Shown piece after piece: positions 1-5,228 of a stretch of 5,651 nt of DNA. The stretch is from NCBI GenBank assembly GCA_012961655.1, contig DTYX01000591.1:1-5651 (forward strand), given 5' to 3'. The notes under the pieces were generated by a model. It was not told the DNA's origin and ran no database searches. It was given only the letters and a program-made list of their open reading frames with translations. The translations under genes and the position numbers were made by a program. This DNA comes from Candidatus Poribacteria bacterium (lineage in GTDB: Bacteria > Poribacteria > WGA-4E > DTYX01). How positions within the stretch are numbered: the first letter of the stretch is position 1; the number at the start of each line of letters is the position of its first letter.

Positions 1-1
1 A

Positions 2-49
2 TCCGGTGGTGTTACAAACTTGTTGATGGACCCCAAAAAAGGAAATTAA
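2..49 (+). CDS. possible 3' end of an upstream gene (very weak)
   Basis: Frame 2 from the window edge reads SGGVTNLLMDPKKGN and then stops (taa, 47-49). The other two forward frames also close early, at about 24-26 and 61-63, so nothing in this short stretch decides between them. I do not recognise the peptide. It does not resemble the usual GyrB C-terminus, so a gyrB-gyrA pair is not supported here. Confidence 0.18.
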   Translation, partial: SGGVTNLLMDPKKGN

Positions 50-193
50 CGCAAATATTTTAGAATCAACAAATCTGAAACACTACCTAAGGTTCAATCG
101 GATAAAGAAAAGGAGAGTTGGACAAAATATGAAAGTTACTATTTCACAACACGGATAGTTAAGCCAAATTACTTTAGGAGTTGATAAGCAAAT
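50..193 (+). other. gyrA leader with a 9-codon mini-ORF
   Basis: This AT-rich stretch contains no gene-sized frame. A purine-rich AAAAGGAG (107-114) precedes ATG at 129, which opens the nine-codon frame MKVTISQHG ending in tag (156-158). It could be a leader peptide, a remnant of a lost gene, or chance; the 14-base spacing is long. I could not find a convincing -35/-10 pair for gyrA, so its promoter may lie upstream of the window. Confidence 0.25.
176..180 (+). promoter_or_regulatory. gyrA ribosome binding site
   Basis: AGGAG lies 13 bases before the ATG at 194, which is longer than optimal. An in-frame taa at 185-187 closes the frame just before the ATG. This makes 194 the most upstream possible ATG, and it gives the normal GyrA N-terminus. 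Confidence 0.6.
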
Positions 194-3100
194 ATGGTTG
201 CACCGACGAGCGAACGAATTATCACACGTTACATTGAAGACGAATTAAAAGAATCTTACCTGACTTATGCGATGAGCGTGAATACCAATCGCGCTATCCC
301 GGACGTGCGCGATGGGTTGAAGCCGAGCACGCGGAGAATCTTGTATGCGATGCGGGAATTGGGATTGTTGCACAATAGACCCTACGACAAGTGCGCCGCG
401 GTTGTGGGAGAAGTTATGGGCAAGTATCATCCGCATGGCGATGGACCAATTTACGAAACAATGGTCGGCATGGCGCAGGATTTCGCGATGCGGTATCCGC
501 TTATCGATGGGCAGGGAAATTTTGGTTGTTTTACCGGCGATACCAGGATTAATCTTCTGGATGGCACGGAGAAGTCATTTGTGGAACTCGCCGAGTTGGA
601 CCCGGACGAGATTTTCTATGTCTATTCGGTTGATGAGAACGGGTGCATTGTGATTGGTGAAGGCAGAAACGCGCGGGTAACTCGTCAGGACGCGCGTTTA
701 ATTGAATTGACGCTTGATAATGGAGAAACTATCCGATGTACTCCTGACCACAAGTTCATGTTGCGCGACGGAACTTACAAGGTAGCCGAGCATTTGACTG
801 AGAATGACAGTCTTATGCCCGGATACTTTGATACAGTCTCCATAAAAGATGGGCTGAATGAATATTTGAGAGTGCTTCAGCCTACTACTGGTGAGTACGA
901 ATTTGTCCACCATCTCGCCGACGAGTTTAATGAACACAAGGGGGACACACGGCAGATTGATGGCGCCTTCGTCCGCCATCACAAGAACTTTAATCGGTGG
1001 GACAACCGCCCGACCAATCTGGAACATCTTCACCTACATGCTCAAAACCTCCAATCGCTGTGGGAAGACGAAAACTTCCGCGAAGTGCAACGACAAGGGG
1101 TACAGCGTTATTACGGTGAGCACCCAGAGGTTCTGGAGGAACGCCGACACCGATTCATCCGCCAGAATCAGGATAAGGAATTTCGTCAGGAGAATGGACA
1201 ACGCGTATCAGCAAGACTGAAGCGGTTTTATCGGGAAACTCCTGAAGCACGCGCCGCTATTTCCAGGCGGATGAAGGCGTTGTGGCAAGAATCTGACTAT
1301 CGCGCTAAGATGAGCAAGGCACTCTCCGGTGTGGAGAAGCGAGAGTTAACCCCGGAAGAAAAAGTGCGTGTGGCGCAAATCATATCAGAGAAAAGTCGCG
1401 CTATGTGGAGAGATGAGGCTAAACGAGACGAAATCGTTGAGGCTATTTCGCGTGCTATGGCTTCCGAAGAAGTGCGCGCGAAGCTAAGCGCGGCTGCGAA
1501 GCGCAACTGGCGGAACCCTAATCATCGCGTTATCTCCAGGTGCTGGTTGGACGAGCGTGCCGATGTATACGATATTACTGTGGATAAATATCACAATTTC
1601 TTGCTCGCTAGCGGTGTGTTTGTTCATAACTCAATCGACGATGACCCACCGGGTGCGATGCGCTACACCGAAGCGCGTCTGGCGGAGATAGCAAATGAGA
1701 TGCTGGCTGACATCGACAAAAACACCGTCGATTTTCAACCGAATTACAAAGACTCTATCGATGAACCGACAGTGCTGCCGGCAAAGTTGCCAAATCTATT
1801 GGTGAACGGCAGCACAGGCATCGGCGTCGGTTATTTGACTAAGATTCCACCGCACAACCTCGGGGAGATAGTCGATGGCGCGATAATGTTGTTGGAGAAT
1901 CCAGAGGTAAACATTGACGAGTTAATGAAAGTGATTCACGGACCGGATTTTCCCACCGCGGGGTTGATTGTCGGGCGCAAAGGAATCAAGGATGCATATA
2001 CAACCGGTAAGGGAAGCGTTACTATCAGAGCAAAAGCGCTCATAGAAAGACAGAAAAACGGCAGAGAACAGATTATCATCTCTGAAATTCCGTATCAAGT
2101 TAAGAAGAACGCGCTGCTCAATAGAATGTCTGATTTGGTAAACAAGAAATCTATCACCGGCATAACCGCCATTAGAGATGAATCCGATAAACAGATTCGC
2201 ATCGTCGTGGAACTGCGGCGCGGTGAAATCTCACAGGTCATTCTCAACCGGCTATACAAACATACGCAAATGCAGGTCACTTTTGGCGCCATTATGTTGT
2301 GTCTGGTTGATGGAATGCCGAAGGTGCTAAATCTCAAAGAGATGCTATGGCACTATCTTTTACATCGCAAAGAAGTTATTCGACGCCGGACGCAATTTGA
2401 CTTAGACCGATGCCGTCGCCGAGCTCATCTTCTCGAGGGTTATCTCCTTGTGCTCAATAACCTCGAAAAAGTCATTCAACTGATCGAAGATTCTGAATCA
2501 GCAAAAGACGCACGAATCCAGTTGAGGTCAACCTATGAATTGTCACAGGAACAAGCCGATGCAATCCTTGATATGCCCCTGCGGCGATTGACGGCTTTGG
2601 AACGTCAGGATATCAACGCTGAATATAACAGTCTGCAACAAGAAATTACCACGCTTGAGGAGATTCTCAAAAGTGAAGCAAGGATCCAAAACATCATTAA
2701 AGATGAGTTGTTGGAACTCAAGTCAAAGTACGGTGATGAACGGCGCACCGAGATTATTGAAGATGCCGGCAAGTTTAAAATTGAAGACCTGATTGCCGAT
2801 GAAAAAATGGTCATCACCATCACACATGACGGCTACATCAAACGCATGCCTGTCTCCAGCTATCGACGTCAACGGCGCGGTGGGATTGGCGTACGCGGGA
2901 TGCAGATGAAGGGCGGCGACTTCATTGAGCATGTTTTTATCGCTTCAAACCATCAATATATCCTCTTTTTCACTGATAAAGGTAAATGCTACTGGCTCAA
3001 GGTGTTTGAACTTCCGCAAGAAAGCAGAACATCGCGCGGCAGAGCTATTGTCAACATGCTACACCTCGAATCCGACGAAAGTATCACTGCCTTCGTCCCA

Positions 3101-3766
3101 GTGCGTGAGTTCGACGACGAGCATTATCTCTTCATGGCGACTGAGAAAGGCATGGTAAAGAAGTGTGAACTTCAATTGTTCAGCCGTCCCCTCTCTTCGG
3201 GGATTATTGCCATCAATCTCAACGAGGACGATAAATTAATCGCAGTTAAACTGACAGACGGTGACCGAGAAATTTTATTGGTGACGCACAAAGGATTATC
3301 GATTCGATTCTCAGAGGAAAGGGTTCGGAGCCTTGGACGCAATGCTATTGGGGTGAGAGGCATAAGACTATCTAAAGATGACTGGGTTGTTGGCATGGAG
3401 GTCGTAAGGGATAAAGCTAGCGTCTTGACGGTAACTGAAAACGGCTATGGCAAACGAACGGATATTTCCGAACACACTCTACAAGGACGCGCTGGCAAAG
3501 GTATCATCGCGATCAAAACGACGGAACGAAATGGATATGTCGTAGGAATGAAAATGGTCCTCAATGGAGATGAGTTAATAGCTATTAGTTCCAACGGCAT
3601 GGTCACTAGAATAGCAGTTACTGATATAAATGTAATTGGCAGAAATACCCAAGGGGTGCGAACCATGGCGCTTCAACCAGATGAAAAGGTCGTTGATATT
3701 ACCCGAATAGCAGCGACCGATGAAGACGAAATGGAGGAACTTGAGAATTCGGATGAAGAGGATTAA
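194..3766 (+). CDS. gyrA: DNA gyrase subunit A precursor containing an intein
   Basis: This is the breakage-reunion and DNA-wrapping subunit of gyrase, which acts with GyrB as an A2B2 complex to introduce negative supercoils using ATP. Residues 1-111 and 480 to about 870 form the winged-helix, tower and coiled-coil core. The catalytic arginine and tyrosine are R490 and Y491, equivalent to E. coli R121 and Y122. The C-terminal domain (about 870-1173) shows six blade motifs, near 893, 946, 1000, 1047, 1098 and 1149. The first is the GyrA box, QRRGGIG (893-899), which separates GyrA from ParC. An acidic tail follows (1174-1190). Removing intein residues 112-479 leaves 822 residues, a normal GyrA length. 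Odd points: the quinolone-pocket positions equivalent to E. coli Ser83 and Asp87 are Gly84 and Glu88; the GyrA box has Ile where Lys or Arg is usual; and the usual VGMAT motif reads VGYLT (545-549). gyrB is not in the window. The GyrA assignment is essentially certain from sequence. Confidence 0.98.
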   Translation: MVAPTSERIITRYIEDELKESYLTYAMSVNTNRAIPDVRDGLKPSTRRILYAMRELGLLHNRPYDKCAAVVGEVMGKYHPHGDGPIYETMVGMAQDFAMRYPLIDGQGNFGCFTGDTRINLLDGTEKSFVELAELDPDEIFYVYSVDENGCIVIGEGRNARVTRQDARLIELTLDNGETIRCTPDHKFMLRDGTYKVAEHLTENDSLMPGYFDTVSIKDGLNEYLRVLQPTTGEYEFVHHLADEFNEHKGDTRQIDGAFVRHHKNFNRWDNRPTNLEHLHLHAQNLQSLWEDENFREVQRQGVQRYYGEHPEVLEERRHRFIRQNQDKEFRQENGQRVSARLKRFYRETPEARAAISRRMKALWQESDYRAKMSKALSGVEKRELTPEEKVRVAQIISEKSRAMWRDEAKRDEIVEAISRAMASEEVRAKLSAAAKRNWRNPNHRVISRCWLDERADVYDITVDKYHNFLLASGVFVHNSIDDDPPGAMRYTEARLAEIANEMLADIDKNTVDFQPNYKDSIDEPTVLPAKLPNLLVNGSTGIGVGYLTKIPPHNLGEIVDGAIMLLENPEVNIDELMKVIHGPDFPTAGLIVGRKGIKDAYTTGKGSVTIRAKALIERQKNGREQIIISEIPYQVKKNALLNRMSDLVNKKSITGITAIRDESDKQIRIVVELRRGEISQVILNRLYKHTQMQVTFGAIMLCLVDGMPKVLNLKEMLWHYLLHRKEVIRRRTQFDLDRCRRRAHLLEGYLLVLNNLEKVIQLIEDSESAKDARIQLRSTYELSQEQADAILDMPLRRLTALERQDINAEYNSLQQEITTLEEILKSEARIQNIIKDELLELKSKYGDERRTEIIEDAGKFKIEDLIADEKMVITITHDGYIKRMPVSSYRRQRRGGIGVRGMQMKGGDFIEHVFIASNHQYILFFTDKGKCYWLKVFELPQESRTSRGRAIVNMLHLESDESITAFVPVREFDDEHYLFMATEKGMVKKCELQLFSRPLSSGIIAINLNEDDKLIAVKLTDGDREILLVTHKGLSIRFSEERVRSLGRNAIGVRGIRLSKDDWVVGMEVVRDKASVLTVTENGYGKRTDISEHTLQGRAGKGIIAIKTTERNGYVVGMKMVLNGDELIAISSNGMVTRIAVTDINVIGRNTQGVRTMALQPDEKVVDITRIAATDEDEMEELENSDEED
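899..1048 (+). other. HNH endonuclease domain of the intein
   Basis: Residues 236-285 of the precursor carry a VHHLADEF segment (238-245), much like the VHRLVAEAF start of intron- and intein-type HNH_3 nucleases. The core, HHKNFNRWDNRPTNLEHL (262-279), follows. The pattern H263, N267, N271, N275 and H278/H282 fits the beta-beta-alpha metal finger. I infer that it nicks or cuts the intein-less gyrA allele to drive homing. The key His and Asn residues are present, so the domain looks intact. Which His acts as general base and which as metal ligand is inferred from the motif only. Confidence 0.8.
1049..1528 (+). repeat. about eight degenerate helical repeats in the intein
   Basis: Precursor residues 286-445 contain a unit of about 17-20 residues with an aromatic, a short acidic or Asn/Pro turn, and then R/K-rich helix. 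Examples are SLWEDENFREVQ, RYYGEHPEVLEE, RFYRETPEARAAIS, ALWQESDYRAKMS, AMWRDEAKRDEIVE and RNWRNPNHR; further copies lack the aromatic. One copy is extended by about 20 residues (379-398). The composition resembles the nuclease-associated modular (NUMOD-like) repeats found beside HNH and GIY-YIG homing enzymes. A role in target-DNA recognition is inferred. Confidence 0.7.
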
Positions 3767-3822
3767 ACAAGAAAATGCGAATATGGGAAAATTTACTGTT
3801 CGGAAATATGAAAAGCCATCAA

Positions 3823-3835
3823 CGCGTCGAACGCG
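3823..3835 (+). terminator. weak hairpin after gyrA
   Basis: CGCGT and ACGCG pair perfectly around a CGA loop and are followed only by CTTTA. The stem lies 57 bases after the gyrA stop. It is short and lacks a real T-run, so it is at best a weak terminator. No better one is visible before the next promoter. Confidence 0.2.
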
Positions 3836-3861
3836 CTTTAGCTACAATTCGGACATACCTA

Positions 3862-3890
3862 TTGACACTTCCATCAATCTGTGATACAAT
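3862..3890 (+). promoter_or_regulatory. strong sigma70-type promoter for the candidate ncRNA
   Basis: TTGACA (3862-3867), a 17-base spacer and TACAAT (3885-3890) match the consensus at 11 of 12 positions. TG at 3882-3883 forms an extended -10. The expected start is about 3896-3897, exactly at the 5' base of a 9-bp closing stem. No protein frame follows on this strand with a ribosome site, so the product is probably an RNA. Confidence 0.75.
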
Positions 3891-3896
3891 ATCTCA

Positions 3897-3981
3897 GGCG
3901 CTTGGCGGGAGAAAGTAGGCGAATGTTTCCTGAGACCCGTCCCATGTGCTGCCTACTGCGGAATTGGGATTACCAAGCGCC
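3897..3981 (+). ncRNA. candidate structured small RNA, unknown class
   Basis: GGCGCTTGG (3897-3905) pairs perfectly with CCAAGCGCC (3973-3981). Inside it, AGTAGGC (3914-3920) pairs with GCCTACT (3951-3957). Between the stems is an asymmetric loop of 8 and 15 bases that carries GGGA, CGGA and GGGA. The 30-base apical region can form further weak pairs: GTTT with AGAC, and CCCG with the CGGG at 3906-3909. The start coincides with that of a near-consensus promoter. The closing stem with a central bubble recalls 6S RNA, but the element is about half the usual 6S length. It lacks the SRP apical motif, and I see no tmRNA or known riboswitch core. There is no clear T-run terminator at its 3' end, so the real transcript may be longer. 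It is adjacent to gyrA on the same strand and converges with the hydrolase gene. Confidence 0.5.
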
Positions 3982-4024
3982 GCATTTCGTATTGATATCA
4001 AGCGGAGGGCTAACACGATAATGC

Positions 4025-4049
4025 TGACAATATTGTAGGCTTGACAATA
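4025..4049 (+). promoter_or_regulatory. palindromic, operator-like repeats
   Basis: TGACAATA occurs twice, 17 bases apart (4025-4032 and 4042-4049). ACAATATTGT (4027-4036) is a perfect palindrome. TATTGT (4031-4036) also forms an inverted repeat with ACAATA (4044-4049). The second copy includes a TTGACA (4041-4046), but no good -10 lies 16-18 bases downstream; the TATGAT at 4070 is 23 away. It could be a repressor site or a fortuitous AT-rich repeat. The rest of 3982-4111 shows no gene. Confidence 0.3.
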
Positions 4050-4111
4050 CTTGGGGCTTCCACTCGCAGTATGATATAAATAGTGGCAAATGACCCTCCA
4101 GAGGCGGAGTT

Positions 4112-4993
4112 TCAGGTAATTTTCAGGAACCTTGCTACGTTTCCGCCCAGCATCCCATCAATCTCCTCCTCAGTGAGAGTAGGCCAGCCGGACCTCTTCA
4201 AAGTTTTGTTAATTTCCACTCTGCAATATTCGACTTCATCTTTTAGTTGCTGAAGATAATGGCGGATGTCGCTGCCAACGTAGTCTGTTCCATAGATGAC
4301 ACGGTTAATTACGCCGTATTCCTTTGCCAATACTAAATTCCACGCTAAGACAGTCGGCCGGCGAAATAAGGCAGAGATATCAGTATACACATTGGGCGCG
4401 TGCGCCATTACAGCAATCAATTCTTCCGTCCACGGATATCCCATATGTTCTACATTGATGCGTAAATCGGGGAAGTCGATGACGATATCATCCAACAGCC
4501 ACGGACGCGCATATTTCATCGGCGCCAGAACCGTCTCGCCAAATTGCGCAGCCTGATGAAAATATATGGGGATGTCCAACTCAACTGCTTTCTGATAGAA
4601 TGGATATACCCGCTTGTCATTGGCAAAATAGTGTCCATACGGCGGTGTCAACAACAACCCTCTCAATCTATGTTCCCTGACTGATGTCTCAACCTCCTTC
4701 AAACGCGCAGCGTTGAATTTATCCTGCTTGTCCAATGCCTCTGCCCCAGCCACCCCAAGAATCTGTTCGGGACATTTTCGCTGCAGGTCGGCTGCCAGTT
4801 TATTCGACCCTAACCACGCATCCCAAACTCGCGTCATCTCCTGGGCTAACGTCACCACTTTCTCCACGCCGATTTCACTAAGTCCGGCGACAAGGGATTG
4901 CCAATCTACTTCACCAAGGACATCGACATTCTGAGGAAGATTATCGCAGGGCCATCTTGCTTGAAACAGATGTGAATGTCCGTCAATAATCAT
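4112..4993 (-). CDS. metal-dependent amidohydrolase (Amidohydro_2, TIM barrel)
   Basis: This 293-residue cytoplasmic enzyme belongs to the amidohydrolase-2 family, which includes ACMSD, the resorcylate decarboxylases and related hydrolases. These use one divalent metal for hydrolysis or decarboxylation. The ligand pattern is complete: H6 and H8 in DGHSHLF at the end of strand 1, H146 in IYFHQA, H183 in NVEHMGYPW, and the catalytic Asp237 in IYGTDYVG. The end, MLGGNVARFLKIT, matches the family's final helix (GNAARLL). The length is typical and there is no signal peptide. I chose the ATG at 4993 over the frame opening at 5053. A strong AAGGA lies 9 bases upstream of it, and the family normally begins with a short strand leading directly to the HxH. 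The extra 20 residues (MFLIQFCIKI...) look like translated leader. The gene is alone, convergent to gyrA and divergent from the next gene. The substrate cannot be told from sequence. Confidence 0.9.
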   Translation of the reverse strand: MIIDGHSHLFQARWPCDNLPQNVDVLGEVDWQSLVAGLSEIGVEKVVTLAQEMTRVWDAWLGSNKLAADLQRKCPEQILGVAGAEALDKQDKFNAARLKEVETSVREHRLRGLLLTPPYGHYFANDKRVYPFYQKAVELDIPIYFHQAAQFGETVLAPMKYARPWLLDDIVIDFPDLRINVEHMGYPWTEELIAVMAHAPNVYTDISALFRRPTVLAWNLVLAKEYGVINRVIYGTDYVGSDIRHYLQQLKDEVEYCRVEINKTLKRSGWPTLTEEEIDGMLGGNVARFLKIT

Positions 4994-5002
4994 ATCCTTC
5001 TT

Positions 5003-5007
5003 TCCTT
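5003..5007 (-). promoter_or_regulatory. ribosome binding site of the amidohydrolase
   Basis: On the minus strand, AAGGA sits within a purine run (AGGAAGGAAAGAAGG) 9 bases before the ATG at 4993. It is the main reason for choosing that start. A possible -10 (TATAAA, minus strand, 5033-5028) lies upstream, but I found no acceptable -35 for it. Confidence 0.65.
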
Positions 5008-5063
5008 CCTTTTCTTGATAGCGAATTTTTATACAGAATTGAATAAGGAACAAGGATCAAGAG

Positions 5064-5159
5064 CTAAATGGCTAAAGGGCAATACTACTAAGAATTGAGC
5101 AAAATCAATGTAAGGCAATCTATCAGATCGCTCTACAGCAGCCCTTTTGCCCTTATTAG
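5064..5159. repeat. imperfect inverted repeat in the divergent intergenic region
   Basis: The left arm at 5064-5080 (CTAAATGGCTAAAGGGC) and the right arm at 5141-5159 (GCCCTTTTGCCCTTATTAG) are imperfect reverse complements. The right arm also gives an exact 8-mer pair, AAGGGCAA (5075-5082) with TTGCCCTT (5147-5154). The 60-base centre has no frame. It could be a small palindromic element, a MITE-like remnant, or an RNA hairpin. I see no clear target-site duplication. Confidence 0.3.
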
Positions 5160-5169
5160 AATTTTCCTT

Positions 5170-5197
5170 TTGAATCTGTTTTTAATTATGATACAAT
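5170..5197 (+). promoter_or_regulatory. sigma70-type promoter of the last gene
   Basis: TTGAAT (5170-5175), a 16-base spacer and TACAAT (5192-5197) with TG at 5189-5190 (extended -10) form a good promoter. The expected start is near 5204, giving a leader of about 25 bases. The 11-mer TGATACAATAT is identical to that at the ncRNA promoter. Confidence 0.65.
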
Positions 5198-5214
5198 ATG
5201 CTTAACTTCGCGTC

Positions 5215-5219
5215 AAGGT
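5215..5219 (+). promoter_or_regulatory. ribosome binding site of the last gene
   Basis: AAGGT lies 9 bases before the ATG at 5229. It is a modest match with good spacing, and it supports that ATG as the start of the secreted protein. Confidence 0.5.
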
Positions 5220-5228
5220 CTCTTAAAA

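Larger units (their letters stand above)
527..1630 (+). mobile_element. GyrA intein with HNH homing endonuclease
   Basis: This 368-residue self-splicing insert replaces nothing in GyrA: joining GNFG to SIDDD restores the conserved GyrA sequence. Residue 1 is Cys112, in block A (CFTGDTRI). Block B carries T183-P-D-H186, the TxxH motif of the N-terminal splicing step. Block F is DVYDITVDKYHNFLL (457-471), and block G ends in VFVHN, with penultimate His478 and terminal Asn479. The first C-extein residue is Ser480. All residues for standard class 1 splicing are therefore present, and the frame is open, so activity is expected. The splicing halves are about 112-230 and 447-479. Between them lie an HNH nuclease rather than the more usual LAGLIDADG type, and a run of helical repeats. 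The insertion point is 11 residues upstream of the mycobacterial GyrA intein site, which lies between the catalytic Tyr and the following Thr. Confidence 0.95.

Noticed and set aside
698..1033. 111-codon minus-strand frame inside the intein
   Set aside because: It is opposite the block B and HNH coding region, whose motifs explain the sequence fully. It has no ribosome site or recognisable product.
891..1220. 109-codon plus-strand frame that could suggest a separate free-standing nuclease gene in the intein
   Set aside because: It is in another frame from the HNH motif and shows no family pattern. The nuclease is encoded in frame with gyrA.
194..3766. ParC (topoisomerase IV) instead of GyrA
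   Set aside because: A GyrA box and six blade motifs are present, and the mature length matches GyrA.
3775..3918. A 47-codon frame after gyrA beginning MRIWENLL
   Set aside because: It runs through the strong promoter and into the stem of the candidate RNA. The nearest purine run is 14 bases from the ATG, and it resembles nothing I know.
3897..3981. 6S RNA, SRP RNA or riboswitch assignment
   Set aside because: It is too short for 6S and lacks the SRP apical motif. I could match no riboswitch core, and no gene follows on the same strand to be controlled.
4041..4080. TTGACA with TATGAT/TATAAA as a second promoter
   Set aside because: The spacer to TATGAT is 23 bases, outside the workable range, and 17 bases downstream reads TCGCAG.
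4994..5053. 20-residue N-terminal extension of the amidohydrolase to an upstream ATG
   Set aside because: The extension has no ribosome site, overlaps the purine-rich site for the internal ATG, and is not part of the family's normal N-terminus.
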